A model generated the notes under the pieces. That model worked only from the letters and a program-made list of their open reading frames with translations, did no database searches and had not been told where the DNA came from. Positions 1-14,300 of a stretch of DNA of 64,000 bases are shown one piece after another. The translations under genes were made by a program, and so were the position numbers. This DNA comes from Isoetes taiwanensis. Taxonomy: Eukaryota; Streptophyta; Lycopodiopsida; Isoetales; Isoetaceae. Numbering within the stretch: the first letter of the stretch is position 1; every line of letters starts with the position of its first letter. The stretch lies in NCBI GenBank assembly GCA_021234155.1, contig JAJEKV010000021.1, forward strand, positions 20,547,498 through 20,611,497. The letters run 5' to 3'.

Positions 1-2722
1 CATGAGTGCTAGTTACATGCAAGCAATTTATCATCATATTAGCTTTGGAAGACTTATGCGACAAAAATGACAATTTAGGCTTTTCTTTCTTTAATGTCGC
101 GGACATCAGGATCTCTTCCATAGACATAGAATCTGGGCATGAACGTAGCATATGAATATGAAAAAAATGATGACAACAACTGGCCTTATTTAAGTAGCTT
201 CACAGATTGCCATTTGTAATTTTGAGGCCTTGGATGGGTTACTGCACCCATGGATAGGTTACTCGCCTTCTAACCCATGTAGAGATTTGCATACAAGAGC
301 AGGCCATGAGACCCAAGGGTTCGGTATCTAATAGTGTGTGCACCCAATTTCAACGTCTCAATAGCTTTATATTTTGGCATTTATAAAAGCAACAGATTGA
401 CAAAAAGAACAAAAATGTGGCACAACTTATACTGTTACAAATCGGGTGATGGAAAAAATAGCGAGGACCCTTTTGGTTGCTCTTTAAGGTCGAGCTCAAT
501 TGAACCTCATGTTGTGGCTAAATATGGTGGTTCATTAATTATAGGAGTCTTGATTTCAAGGGTGTGGATTTGTACTAACAACATCGAAATCATCTTTGAT
601 AAGCCGCATTTCTTATATCCTTCAATTGTGGATTACAGATTGAAACATGCTTGTATGTTTAAGGCAATAAAATATTATGATACTTTCAAAGAGCCTTGAT
701 ATCTAAAGGTCTAGAGATAAAAATCTCTAGATGAAGATCTAGAGCAAACTGCATTATTCTTGCATTGTATTTCTGTTGGTCCAAGAAAATGTTTTCCACA
801 ACTTCAAGATATGTTATCGCCTCACAAATTGATTTGGCACTACTCTCACATGGGAACTATGACAGTAGGGTGCTGGACTGCTGTGACTTGACAAAATATA
901 GTGCAGAACATAACTGCTATTGTTACATGAGATTTTTGGTTGTTTCTTGCTTCCATGAATTGATTCTATACTTCTCTTGATAATTTAAAGTCTTTGAGTA
1001 CACGCTTTGCACAAAATATATAAGAAATATCTTTAGACAGGCCATGCATAATTTTTTTAAGCAATCTACGTACCTTCACCTAAGAGATCCCATACCGAAT
1101 GCGCCAAAAAAATCTAAGTGAATTGTTTGCTTGAAGGCTATAATGAATACGAGTTCAAATATCGTGTTCATTAGAAGTTAACATATTGTCTACTGCCATT
1201 GCAAAGATGGCAAAGATTACCACTTCCACACCATTGTTTTCATCCTATACCTATACCATTTTTAATGTGGCAACTTAAGATATGTGTTTGGGATGTTGTA
1301 TCGTGATGCATCATGCTTTAAATGCATGATGGTTGTATGATGGAAAATGAATTTTGAAAATAGATGCTCCATGCTTTTAAAACATGGAGTAGTTTCACAT
1401 GATTAATAGGAATATCTGTAAAAGCAAATGCAAATATTTATTGTATATGCCGCAGTTAACCGCATGTTATTAATTTATAGTAAACCCAAATACCAGTGGG
1501 ACAAGGATTATACCCGCTTTGAGTGCAAATTTAACGATTTGTTTATTGTAGTAGCCACTGCACTCAAGGACACGAGGATATCAAGGATAGAAGAACATGT
1601 GAACATCAAATATTTATGCAACTGTAGTCATTACAAATTTCTATCCACACAAGCACATGGTGGGCAATCTAGTTGGAATGGGAGCTAATATTACTGAAAT
1701 AGTTTAGATCTTTGTATATTGATCATTAGTTAAAAAAAGTTTCTCCAATAGTAGTTTAGCTTAGCCTAGCCTAGGATGAAGAGTAATGTTATGCTCAAAA
1801 AATGTGGAGAATGAGATAAGACGATTAAAAAAGCTTACAAGTGACGAACCATTTCAATGAATCGTGACAATTGAAAAATGGTTCATTTATATGCCAAAGG
1901 TGCAAGGGGTGTCATGTGGCATGATCGGGGGTGGCATAATCTTAGTCATCTAAACATGAAGGAACGAAAAAATAAAAATGTAGGTGGCTCTTTGGAAAAG
2001 TTTGGTGACTGGATGAAGCAGACTTATTCTCACAAGAGGGCAACTTTACCAATAGGTCATGTGTGGGATAGGGCTTTGGTTTTGCAGGATTAATATCAGA
2101 TTAACAACATTTGAAAATGAGAAAGTATGAAGTTCAAATACCATTGTTTTTCTGAATTAGATTAAGCATACTAGCAGTGGATTATATTTGGTGGTCCGAG
2201 ATGGCAAAAATATATTGTTAATGAGACCAACCACATCTTTCATTTAATACCACATATTTGAAGTCTGTTCAGAGCCTTCTATATTACTCTTAGGACATAT
2301 GCATTATCTTCGTCCATATTCCCTTACTCTTAAAGAGTTATTACAAGTGCTTCTTTAAGGGATTGAAGATCCACTTGTAGTTTGAATGTACTATATGAAT
2401 CTTAATGCAAGAATACATGGTATTTTAATCCTTTTGAATATGGACAAGGGCCCCCTGAATGTTGCTTAAGGATATTTGAAGAGCATATGAGATTTATAAA
2501 GTATCTGTTCTATTCTAGTGTATTTTATTCTATTTAGGAGTTTTAATTCAAGACCATATTAACTTAAAAATGCTTGCAATAATAATAATTGTACATATTT
2601 CTTCATTAGTAGGGTTATAAATAACAATGAAGATATCTTGAGCTTAATTGTCACAATGTCATATAATTTGTTTGGCATCACAAATCTTTGCAGTGTATGC
2701 TACATGGCGTTACCAAAATGCT
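1..2722. other. No gene recognised
   Basis: AT-rich sequence with only short open frames, none showing a recognisable domain or exon pattern. Two small hairpins sit near 1,305-1,390, with arms CATCATGC/GCATGATG and CTCCATG/CATGGAG. I see no RNA gene or mobile-element ends here. Confidence 0.5.
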
Positions 2723-2725
2723 TTA

Positions 2726-3198
2726 GGGTATATTCGGACCCGCGGTTAAGTTAAGTTAAATTATGATTTTTAACAGAATTTACATTCGCACTACTAGTTA
2801 GAAATTCCGTTAACTTATTTAACCAAAAACACTAACTAAACTTGTCTTCGCACCTTGTTCGGTTCAGTTAGTAAAATTAACTAAATGTTAACTAAATTAG
2901 AAATTAGCAATAAAAGTTAAATCACCCCATAGAGATCACTTTAAGTTTAGTTAATTGTGCTTAATTTTTTATGCCCTTGGCTAACTTAACTAGACATGTT
3001 CGAAAGCATTTAGTTAACTAGTTGAGTTATTTTTTAACCAAAGTTTTTAACTAGATGAGTGCGAAATGGTATTACATTAAGTTAGTCTAACCTATTTTTT
3101 AACTAACTTTGGTGTGAAGGCAATCATCCAGTTAGTGTTAACTTAACTTAACGATAAAAATAACTTAACTAAACTTAACCATGGGTGCGAATAGACCC
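2726..3198. mobile_element. Tourist-like MITE (PIF/Harbinger type)
   Basis: A 473-bp non-coding element has inverted ends that start GGGTATATTCG on the left and, read in reverse complement, GGGTCTATTCGCACCC on the right. Both then run into GGTTAAGTT-type sequence. The element is flanked by TTA on both sides, the usual 3-bp target duplication of PIF/Harbinger MITEs. The interior is rich in TTAACTAA-like motifs and has no ORF. Ends and duplication are seen directly; family assignment rests on established features of Tourist MITEs. Confidence 0.8.
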
Positions 3199-3518
3199 TT
3201 AGATTTGGTTATCTTTTGCATGTTCCAACATAAGCCACTTTTTCAAAATAAAACATGTCATAATAAATGTGACACATTAATATCCCATGCATTAGTACCA
3301 CACTCTTCATGTGCAATCACATAGAATGCCCACCGAAGGTGGGCAATTTTCTAGTATTAATAGAATGTGCAAATATGCCAAAAGAGTAAGCTACAACTAT
3401 TAGATCTGCAGACATGCTCAAAATATGCTACAAGATGCCAAAATCCACTCTCTCCCCTTAAAGGGGCATTCCGGGTTGCATGATTTTGGATACACAAAAT
3501 TGAATACAAGTGTAAAAG

Positions 3519-3614
3519 ATAGATAGATAGGTAGGTAGGTAGGTAGGTAGGTAGGTAGGTAGGTAGGTAGGTAGGTAGGTAGGTAGATAGATCGATCGAT
3601 CGATTGATAGATAG
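3519..3614. repeat. Compound tetranucleotide microsatellite
   Basis: A GATA run passes into a long GTAG/TAGG run, then GATA, GATC and GATA again. This is a compound simple repeat with no coding meaning. Confidence 0.95.
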
Positions 3615-6600
3615 TTTTACATCATGGCTGAGTGGTGGAATTCGAAATGGTATATTATTTTCTTTCTTTAAACAAGAATGATGGCATTACAAAACACCAA
3701 ATGCTAAAGAAACTGCACAAGAATGAAGGCCTTTTATTAATAGGCCCCTCAATAAATGCTTCTCCACGCAATGGACCGTCAGCAGAGTAGTTCTAATATA
3801 TAAAGCAGGGGACCAATACTGTCCCGCTATTTATTGCACAATCATGGTCACTTCTTTGTTAGCAAAACTGCTCGTTGGAATTTTTAAATATCAATTAACA
3901 TCATGGACAGAGACAGGGTATGCACACTTAGACAGCCAGGTTTTAGACCTATGGATTTCACTATTAATCGCATTTTCATATTGCATACTTTGCTAGAGGA
4001 CATAAAAATAATGACAGGATTTGTACTGCTGCTTCATAGATTTTGCTTTCTTGATATAAGATTCCAATGCTTTGGAAAAGGTCAAAACAACACACTAGAA
4101 AAGCCAAATCAATCCCATACTTGCCTGTGACCTACAATATTATCTGCTATCACATTTGCCCATGAAAAGACATAAAAACAATTGCGTCTATTCACATTAG
4201 TGTACACTACTTTAGAATTGGAACATGCAAATGGGGTCACGATGAGCATGAAAATAGGGTATGCCGATGTTGCAAGATGGAAGATATTGAAGATGAATGC
4301 GACATTCTTCAGTTTTGCCCAGTGTTTTGCGGCTATTCGAGCACGATATGCTGACTTGATTACACCTAACCAGCTGCTACATGTGCTTCTCTTTTGCCTA
4401 CAGTAATGGCATTATCATCCCATATATTGGAGATTTTTGACAAGTGAGATGAAATATTTCCTGCATCATCACATTGATATGTATGGATGTACAGATGTAC
4501 GCTTTATGAATGAGTCCAACTGCTACAATTTTTCCCTCGAAAACCCTTCGAGGTGAGGGTTTTATAATCCTATATAGTAATGATCTTGCTTTCGAGGTGA
4601 GGGGTAATTATCATACAAAGTTGCAGAATCTTATTACTGCAATGGGCTTTCCCTCAAAACCCCGGGGATCTTAACTGACAAGAATAAATTTGTTGTGCTT
4701 CTTTATTGGGTCCCATAGGCCGATTGGTCACCATGAACAATAAAAACTATTCAATTCAATTCAATCCAGTTCAATTCTTATCGACATTGGGAAGACTCAT
4801 TCTTAATAATATTTCTTGTAAAGCTAATACAACTTAATACATCCCTCTCAATGATTCTGCATTAAATAAAACAAGAAATTTATTGCAACAGCCAAGGCCG
4901 TCGCGAACATTCTCTTTACCAAATCTTGTATTGCCGCAAACATTCTCTTTACCAAATTTTGTATTTCTAGACACGTGAAAGTAGAAGCAAATGTGACGCT
5001 GATGTCTATACCTGAAAGATTTGAGCCTCTATATGTGAGAGAATATCCAAAAGCAGATAAAGGAATGCAAAGGAGATATATTCTTTTCGCAACTATACAC
5101 ATACCAAAATTTAAAGCCAATACAAACTTGGAAGGCATCCAACGCACATTAATGGGATACATCGAAATACCACGTGTGAAGACCAATTACAAGCTTTTTA
5201 TTAAACAAAGATTTTCTCTCGAATGCTATGGATGACTCACCCAAGACTCTGCCAATTTGTAAGCCCCTTTATGAATCGCAAAGACTAGCTCCTTTAGAAA
5301 GGCCAAATTGCCATAAAGAACGCCATGTAAATTGCCATAGGAAACACATATGATTTTGCAATGGAAGCAGCAGTACTTGTCATCATCCACCTTAAAATAC
5401 AATGCATAAAAATCGATCTATGCAACTCGAAATCCTTTCCATTTAAAAGCTATGTTCATTTGTCACTCTTTCTTGCTTGTTTGGTAATGGAATGTCCTGG
5501 CAGATATTGTGCTCAATTTCTTTCATCATTAGCCACCCTAAGAATCTGCTTGCACATGATACAGACCACAATAAATAGTCAGATCTAGAACGTGGCATGA
5601 GAGCCATGCAGGTGATGACATGCCTCAAATATCATAGATTGAAACCGTCCATTTGTTACAGTAACACAAAGATGCAAGAAATGTCAGAGACTACTGTCCA
5701 TTTGTTACAGTAACACTAAGATGCAGAATGAAACTGTCTATTTGTTACAGTAACACTAAGATGCAAGAAATCCAGAACATACCACGTTCAAGACATGCCC
5801 GTTGATTTTTAGAAAAGACAACACATAGAGGATACCATGACTTAAGTAGGGCTTATTAGAATGCCAATGCATGGCAGTGCATGACTATGGCTTGCATGCC
5901 ATAGATGTCAAAGAGATCTCCTTCCTTCACAATGCGACCATTATCAGCTGATGCCACATGTGCCCTTTCTCCTCAGCTTCATAAATAGATTTGATCATCA
6001 TATGTCTCTACGATTTCTACATGTATGAAAACCAGCATTTGCACAGGAGCACTAATGTCATACAAAACCTAGCAAATGCAACACCTCAACCTGTCTACAC
6101 CAAATTTGCAATATCAGTAATTTACTTCATACTTATAATTGGATTCGTGAGCATACTGAAGTACACCTGCAGACATTGATTGGCATTTTGGTGGAAGTTG
6201 CAGCAGACAATGTTATGCTAGCACAACAAGTACTCCTTTAAACGACACTGCATTTATAAGCTTGAAGCCATATATTTCTTTTTTCCTTTAGGAATTATTC
6301 ATTCCATTGATCACCATAAATAATGAGCTGCAGCCAAGAAGCTAAACTATGCTTAGCTGTGCGGTTAAGAATCACTTACCATTTCTTGGGCATCATGACA
6401 CACTTCAACAACAGCAAATGTGGAGCATATCGAAATTGCAACATAATTTCGACATTAATCCCGTGTATTTAACCCTATTCAACTGCCCAATTTTAATTTT
6501 CATTCCAAAGCAAACGTCATGAGGTTTCTTAGCATCTTAGATCCTTATATTTGAAGCTCTGATATAGGAAGCTAAAAGATGAATAGATACCACTGTGAAA

Positions 6601-7023
6601 GATTAGAGAGAAATAGAAGGCAGCAAGCCCATGCCAACTCTTTGGAGAGACATACTTACCTAACTATCTGAATTCAAAATTAGGAGGAGCATATAGCACA
6701 TGGACATTGTTTCTACTGTTCATTGGATTTAGAAAAGATTTAGGAAATTATTTCAACGAGGAAAATGACAATGATTACTTCAGTATAAAAGCTGAAACTA
6801 AAAGCTAGAGAAGACAACACTTCTAGAACGACATCCATAGGTTGTGATCAAACGCACCTTTCTCAGCAGATGAGCTGATAGCTAGTACATCCCACAAACT
6901 GATTCGCCAGAGAGTCCAAACAACTGCTTGTGACGGAACCATTTGTAATTAGATTTAGACAGAACAGTGAGGTATTCTGAATTTTATCTGGATTCTTTGA
7001 TACAGACATCTCTAACATATCAC
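3615..7023. other. No gene recognised; small tandem repeat inside
   Basis: Only short frames without domain similarity or exon structure. A run of CAATTCAATTCAAT near 4,750 resembles similar runs near 44,950 and 57,040, next to a motif like 'GA.. ATAAAAACT'. These may be 3' tails of a dispersed retroposon family, but I cannot define the element. Confidence 0.45.
5645..5770 (+). repeat. Tandem repeat, three units
   Basis: The block GTCCATTTGTTACAGTAACA followed by CTAAGATGCA occurs three times in a row with slightly varying spacing. Each unit holds the small palindrome TGTTACAGTAACA. No coding function seen. Confidence 0.85.
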
Positions 7024-7308
7024 TGTTGACACTCTCACCACCTGACACATCACATACACCTGGACCACACTATTGCTGACATATCAGGACAAGGTGGACC
7101 AGTATATTGCTGCCACAGCATTTCTGCAGATTCCATAGATTCTGCCCTATGTTTAGCTCGGTTCCATAGTTTCTGGATTGATTCATGTTGCCTCAGTTTC
7201 TGCCTTCGATTGTTGCACAATCTCTGGCATTCAGTGTATATATTCAGTTCATTCAGTTCAATAGATCAGTGTGTTCTCTTCGTCTATTTCTTGTTCTGTT
7301 CCTTCACA
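7024..7308 (+). mobile_element. Copia 5' LTR and primer-binding site
   Basis: A sequence starting TGTTGACA and ending TTCACA is followed at once by TGGTATCAAAGC, the usual primer-binding site for initiator methionine tRNA in plant Copia elements. About 55 bp after the LTR the gag reading frame begins. The right edge is well supported by the site. The left edge is inferred from the TG start, because no intact 3' LTR is visible for comparison; a start at 7,073 is possible. Confidence 0.65.
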
Positions 7309-7363
7309 TGGTATCAAAGCCCACTTCTGATTAATCCTATATCAGAAGCGATCCTTGCAAGAA

Positions 7364-10300
7364 ATGGCGAATGCGAACTCTGCCTTGTTGAACCTTCGTC
7401 CTCAAGCATTTGATGGAAAGGGGTATGAAGGATGGAGACGTATGGTGACCTTGTATTTGAAGGCTGAACTGCTTTGGGAAGTAGTCGATGGTACTGAGCT
7501 GAGCCCAGCCATTACCAAAGCCGATGACGTAGCACAACAGAAGGCTCTTTTGTTGTGGAAGCAAAAGGATAGTAGGGCATTAGCATGCATTGCTATTTGC
7601 CTCTCCAAGAACATTCTGCAAATTGTTCAAGGGGAATTAGACAAGGGCAGCAAATCTTTGTGGGATTTCCTTGCAAATCGATATGGGATTCATTCTGAAG
7701 TAGAATTGATGCAGATCCATAGTGAGATGGAAGCCATCAGATTCCAAGATGGGCAGGACATCCGTGTCCACATCGCTAAGCTCCAAGAAAAATTTGACCA
7801 GCTTCATAATGCTGGTACTGCTCATGCCCTCTCTGACACCCAGAAAAAATTACGGTTGTACACTTCCCTTCCACCGTCTTGGGGATCCACTGTTGATATG
7901 CTTGCAACCACACGCAAGCACGCCTCTTGGGAAGAGATAGGAGAAGACCTCACCGAGCTATCTCTTATCCACAAACAGAGAGGGGAAAGAAGCCGTCCTG
8001 AGCAAGCCTGTGTTGCTCAAGCTAAGAAAAATAATCCTTCCAGTCCAATAGCTCAGGATGGGGCTCCACTTCGGAAGGACCAGTGCAGAAACTGTCTTGG
8101 ATTTGGGCATTATGCTCACCAATATCCCAGTAAGCCATATTCTGGCAAGAAGGATGCTCCATCTTCATCTTCTTCTGACAAACAGCCCGAAGAAATTGCC
8201 AACGTTGAAGGTCTTACTCTCAAAGAAGAAAATTGTCTTCTTGAAGAAGCCTTCATTCCAGAACAATCTTATCTTCTTGAAGATAACTTTATCACTGCAG
8301 AAATCATCTCTGAAGAATCTCTCCACGTTGAAGCTGCTCCCATTACAGAGGAAGTTTTCTCCCTTGAAGATTCCCATTCTGTCCTTACGGTTGACTCTGC
8401 ATGCACTTCGATTATGGTCAAAGATGCCCATCTTCTATGTGATTGCAAGCCCATCCAAGGAGGAGTCCAACTCGGATCAACTGCTCAAATCTCTGTCATT
8501 GGAAAAGGTATTTTCAAATTACCTCTTCTTCAAGGTTCTGATGCAAATCTTCCTGATGCTTTGCTTGTACCTAACCTCCGGAAAAACTTGTTGTCCGTTG
8601 CCAAATTAGCTGATCATAGAATGGTCACTGTTTTTACATCTGATCTTGTCCTTATTTTCTCCAAAGATATCCTCCTTCCAGAAAATCCACTTGTCAAAGG
8701 CCACAGAAGCGGCAATCTTTATGAGATTCCTATTGTTCCACCTGCACAAAGTTTTTTGATTGAGTCATCCCCATCACCCCTTGTTCTCTGGCATCGCCGA
8801 ATGGCTCATCTCAACTTGCAAACTCTCTCATATTTGGCCCGCAAACAATTGGCAAACGGCATTGAACTGCCGCCTTCTTCTTCTGATTTGCACATATGTC
8901 ATGCTTGCATGTTAGGAAAGCATGCTCGCAGATCCTTCTCTGCAGTAGGAACCAGGGCCACTGATATCTTGCAGCTCATTCACTCAGACTTATGTGGTCC
9001 AATGGAAGTTCAAAGCAGGTCCGGCAGCAAGTATTACATCTCTTTCATAGATGATTTTAGCCGCCGCGTACATGTCTATTTTCTGAGGAAGAAGAGCCAA
9101 GCTCTGGACGCTTTCAAATTGTTCAAGGCAGCTACAGAAAATCAGACCAATAAGACCATCAAATGTCTTCGTACTGATGGTGGAGGTATGTCATGCAGCT
9201 GGCATCCACTGCCAATTGACCGCCAGACATACCCCTCAGCAAAACGGGGTGGCCGAGCGGAAGAACCGCACAATTTGTGAAGCAGCCAAGAGCATACTAG
9301 TTCAAGGTCATCTCGGGCGTCACTTCTGGGAAGAAGCAATTGCCACAGTAGTTCACACCCAGAATTTTGCTCCTACTGTTGCAGTTCCTGGCTCCACACC
9401 ACATGAGGCTTGGTTTGGCTCCAGGCCAGACATCTCTCACCTACGAGTTTTTGGCAGCACAGTCTATGTCCAAGTTCCCAAAGATCTTCGTTCCAAATTT
9501 GAAGACAAGAGCATCAAATGCAGATTTGTTGGTTATTCTCCAAATCACAAAGCGTATAAGTGCTGGGATCCCGTCTCCAACAAGGTACTCATCAGTTCAG
9601 ATGTAATTTTTGATGAATTTGACATTCCTGGTGAAGAGCAAAATGCAGATTTCATTGATTGGTCATTACTTGTTCCTGACCCTCCTGGTGACATTCTCAC
9701 TCAAACAGCGGAATGCCTTACAGAAGCCCACTCTTCTGCCCAACCTGCCACACCAGCACCTCTGTCTCATGATCCAGAACCCGTTCCTTCCACTGCCGTT
9801 GATCCACCTCCTTCCATTTTGAACCCAACTGCTGACCCTGTTCCTGTGCCTCCTCCATTGCCCCGAAGCCAACGCTGTCTGACTCCTAGTCGCAAAGTCA
9901 TTACCAATACTGAAGCTAGTCTGACTGAATGGGTCTGTTTGGCCACAAACGACAATCCTCAAACAATCCATGCTGCTCTCAAAAGCCCAGCTGCTGCACA
10001 TTGGAAAACTGCATGCCTTCAAGAACTTGACTCCATGAAAGCCAATCACGTTTGGGATCTTGTACCACTTCCCTCTGGCCGTAAACTTGTCGACTCCAAA
10101 TGGGTTTTTTCCAAGAAGTATCATGCAGATGGTTCACTTGATCGGTATAAGGCCCGTCTTGTTGCCAGAGGTTTCACCCAAATCCACGGTGTGGATTACG
10201 ATGAAACATTCTCCCCTGGCGTTCACATGAGTAGCCTCCGCACAATCCTTGCCCTTGCTGCCAAAGAAGACTGGAATATCATCCAATTAGATGTGCAGAC

Positions 10301-11003
10301 GGCATTCCTCCATGGTGATCTGGCTGAAGAAGTTTATTTACAGCAACCTCCAAGTTTTGAAGACAAAGACCATCCTCAATATGTTTGCAGATTACGCAAA
10401 GCCATCTATGGCCTCAAGCAAGCCTCCCGAGCTTGGTTCCAACGGTTTGATACAGCTCTCCAAGACCTTCAATTCATTTGTTCACCCACTGACCTGAATG
10501 TTTATCTCCGAAAAATAGATTCCTCCATTACCATTATTCTTCTCTATGTGGACGACATGCTCCTGATAGGTAATCACAGACCTGCTCTTGATCATATTCA
10601 TGCTCTCCTCTGTCAACAATTTTCTACGAAGTACCTAGGCGATGCTACCTATTTTCTAGGCCTCCACATTTGCCGAAATCGACCTCATAGAGTTCTTCAT
10701 ATCTATCAGCACTTGTATACTCAAGCTATCCTTGCACGATTCCATATGACTGATGCAAAACCTGCTGCTACTCCCATGGATCTCCATCTTCACTTGTTTG
10801 ATGACACTCTTCCTCCAAATTCCTCCCCTGATCTTCCTTTCCGTTCACTGGCAGTCTCATGTACCTCATGGTTTGTACTCGACTGGATATATCTTACGCT
10901 GTCATTACCCTCAGCCAATTCAATGAACGCTTTACCGATTATCACTGGAACCTTGCCAAAAGAATCCTCAGATATTTGCAATCTTCCCTTCAGCACGGCA
11001 TTA
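7364..11003 (+). pseudogene. Ty1/Copia gag-pol polyprotein, frameshifted and interrupted
   Basis: The start is the ATG at 7,364 (MANANSALLN). Domains in order: Copia gag (FDGKGYEGW..), a zinc knuckle near 8,090 in which the last Cys is Tyr, an aspartic protease site reading DSA, the GAG-pre-integrase HHCC motif (HRRMAHL..CHACMLGKH), and an integrase core (HSDLCGPM..IDDFSRR..LRTDGG). The frame breaks near 9,186 within the integrase, where a short segment is missing. It continues in a second frame with HTPQQNG, then reverse transcriptase (KARLVARG, LDVQTAFLHG, LYVDDM). A second frameshift near 10,855 precedes RNase H. Coding is cut at about 11,003 by the large DNA transposon and resumes at 29,364. 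The product is a dead element. Confidence 0.9.
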
Positions 11004-11019
11004 AACACGATTGCAAATT

Positions 11020-11047
11020 AAACGGGAGTGTTGCATCACTCCCGTTT
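11020..11047. repeat. Terminal hairpin of element 1 (left)
   Basis: A perfect inverted repeat with 11-bp arms, AAACGGGAGTG and CACTCCCGTTT, around TTGCAT. It overlaps the left terminal inverted repeat. The right end keeps CTCCCGTTTAAT but not the full hairpin. Confidence 0.85.
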
Positions 11048-11354
11048 CAAAGATTCCCTTTAAAAAAACACCATGTTTCTAAAATAAGCCTTTTTTGATA
11101 GTTGTTGAGAATTTCTAGAGGTTTGCATTTTTTTTCATGCCATTTTGGCCCATCATTAGGCGAAAACTTTGTACTTATGAAACAGAAATCATAAAAATAG
11201 CGAAATTTAGGCATAGACTTGAAGAGACTGAAAGCATTACAAAAAAAAGCACCAGAATAGAAAGGAAAAAAAAGTAATATGTTTTTAATAAATTTTTGTA
11301 CATCAATATTGAAGATTCATAGTAATAAATAATGATAATTTTAATATGCAGTAG

Positions 11355-14300
11355 TCAAAGATCTACATCATAGTCCTCCTCATTCTTTTTGCTGCTCTCT
11401 GCCGTCTCGTCCTTCTGTTCAATCTGCTCCTTTGCTGGAGACTTAAGTTTTGTATCCTCCTTGTTCTCTGGAATGGTAGCTAAAGCTACTTCTTTAAGCT
11501 CTGCAAAGGTTGCCTCGTCGTCTAGTGAGCTCGAGAATGGAGGCTGTATCTCTGAGGACGTTAGTTTAGCATAATCAGATGAAGACTTGGCCCCTAACTC
11601 TTGATTTTCATCTGGTAAAGTAGGTAAGGCAGCCAGTCTCATCTTCACAAAATGCACGTACCGCTTATCAATATCCACGGCTACACAGCCAGCGGCCCTT
11701 CTTAAGTGCACATGCGATAGTAGTACCAGAACCGGAGAAAGCATCAAGCACCCAATCTCCGGACGCCGAGAACATGTCCGTGAGATGGTTGATGAGCTTT
11801 TGTGGTTTTGGTAGTGATTCACAATCCTGCCTTTGTGCACTTGGGTCCCGCAATTTCGTGAAGACTGCTGGAAACTCTAGGACGTTTGAAAAGTTTTGAC
11901 AGCGGCCAAGTGTTAAAGTGTTCCATGGACCTCTTCCCATCAAAACTCCAATAAGCTACATGCGGTACTCTACCTTCTTTGAGCAACCTTGGTCCTCCAC
12001 CATGGTAGTTGATGTTCGCTTTTGTACCTAGTGAAGCATTTAAAGTGATGTTAGCAAAAACCGTAAAACACTTCAAAACCGTAAAAGCAGAAACACTATT
12101 CCGGAATACACTACGTAATTAAAGAGAAAAGTAATTGTATTCGAATAAGACTTACCGCATAAGGTTTTCATATCCCGCCCGAACCGAGAACCAAAGTGAT
12201 TTTTGAAAGCTGATTCCACCAAGCCGCATCGCATGCTCGAATGGAACGTAACTAAACGCCAATGTTTGGCCGTTGAGATCCGCTTGATTCCTTCAATGAA
12301 AGCATTAAACTCAAAAATTTGAAGGGCTGGTCGTCAGATCTATTTGTCTTTAAGCTTAAACCCGTAGGGAAGATCAGCAATAACCAAAGTAAAGTCCTGT
12401 GGCTTAACCGTTCCGACAAGGTTCGTGCAATCACCATGAATGATTGAATATAAATTGTTTTGATCAAACATGCAGAATCTCTCGTAGTCGGATGGTTCTG
12501 GCTCAACAGTTCTTCTTTCAGCTAACGACCTCTCTTCCCGTGCTGTTCTAACCAAATTCATAAAGCCCTCGGGCAGGTCTTTATTTTTCTTTTTGCTCTA
12601 AAGAAAAACAAAACAACAACTGTCAAGAGATCGTTTGTGCAGAGAAAAGGAATTTTGAGAGTACTTACCCAGCCCTCAAAATTTGGTGCATATTGCACAA
12701 TGCGCTCGTCGGATGTGGCAATTGGGTAGAGTTCCTTGCACCTTTCCCATGTTTCGACGTTTAGCTGCTCCATCAAACATGTTTGACATGTTATGACGTT
12801 CTTTTGGCTGCAAGACGTTAAGGAAACAATGAGATTAAACGTAAGAATCAAGGCAAAGTAAAAGGAAAACAAATCAAAGTCAAGCTATTTGTATTCTGGA
12901 ATACAAACTGGTTAACTGGTGATGCTACCTCGAAACTTGTCTCTAGAAAATAGTTCTGCTACAGGACAAACACTGCTTGTCTCTAGAAAAGCAATGTGTA
13001 TTCCGGAATACAGATTGCTTCTCTAAAGGAACGCAATGTGTATTCCGGAATACACATGCCTTTCTTTAGAGGAGCAATGTGTATTCCGGAATACACAATG
13101 CTTTTCTAGAGACAAGCAATGTGTATTCCTGAATACACATTGCCCGTGTGAAGGAAGGCATGTGTATTCTGGAATACACTATGTACGCCAATGTTTTTGG
13201 GAATCTAACATGCAAAGAGTAAAGTTTGTGTCAGAGAACTTACTTGTGCAATTCCTTTGACATTTCTTCTAGGCTAAACTCCTTATCAACAACTTTTTGG
13301 AGAAGCCGCCTCCGAAGCTCGGTGTCGGAGAAGCCCTGCATTTCCCTCCAGACGGTAATGGTCATTTCTTTTTGGCCACGTCCGGGGTTTTTTCTTGGCT
13401 GTCTCCTTGCCCTTGCTCTTTAACTCCCTCGCCGAACATTGTAAATATCTCGTCCCGAGTTCCCAAATGCTTCAAGAAGATTTCACGTCAAATAGTTGGT
13501 TTGCTATTCCGAATACATTTTGTGCTTACCTTGCCATCTCTAAAAGCTAATCGAACCGGTTGTCGTGGCCAATGAGAGATCGCCTTTTATTGGCCTCGTC
13601 ATATTTCAGTAAAGATTCAATGGCACACGCCTCCTTAAGCTCCAAGGAAAACGCCGGGCTTCTTAAGGTCCTCACCATACTTTTCCTTGAAAATTACATA
13701 CCCCCCCGGCATAAACCGGATCTTGTCGACAAAGCTCATCTTTAGTTTGTACTTCGTTGTCGACATTGTGGGTGTTGGCAACGATTTTTTGCTTCTTCAT
13801 CCTGTAAGACCACAAGAGAGGTATTGAGAGGGACGAGGAGAGGTACCTCTGTTCTTCTTTTCTTTGTAAAGTTGCCTTCTTGCCTTGAAGCTATGATTCC
13901 CTCCCAAGACGTAGTGAGTGTAGGTGTCAGCGTTTTCTCTGTCATACTCCTGGGGGGTTGTGCACTGCTCCCTGTCAACAAGGACAACTATTGGGGCCAC
14001 ATGAGCATTTGGATTGCTCCTTATTCTCGCCTTCAGTTTCTCAAGTGATCGGCATAAATTTTGCGAACCCGAAGTGGCCTTTCACCGATTCATTTTTCTG
14101 AGGAAGCTTCATTGAAGTGGATCGGCAAATAAATGACACCTTGCACAAACTTGTGCAGGTTAATCTCTTCCATTTTTTCAGATGTTTTATCAACTTTTTT
14201 TTCCTTAATAGCAACACCAGGTGCTTTACCCTTCCCCTTCTTCTTCTTAGGTTCCTCGGGGACTTCTGTGATTTCAAGCTGCTGTGCTTTCCGCTTCTTT

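Noticed and set aside
334-2093. Several 70-120-codon frames at the left edge
   Set aside because: No start context, domain, exon pattern or codon bias that would support a gene.
9666-10124. 152-codon minus-strand frame in Copia
   Set aside because: Antisense to the integrase/reverse-transcriptase coding region.
11355-12561. Bacterial contamination carrying a restriction-modification methyltransferase
   Set aside because: The gene has several GT..AG introns and a spliced paralogue 20 kb away, and it lies in a transposon inserted in a plant Copia element.
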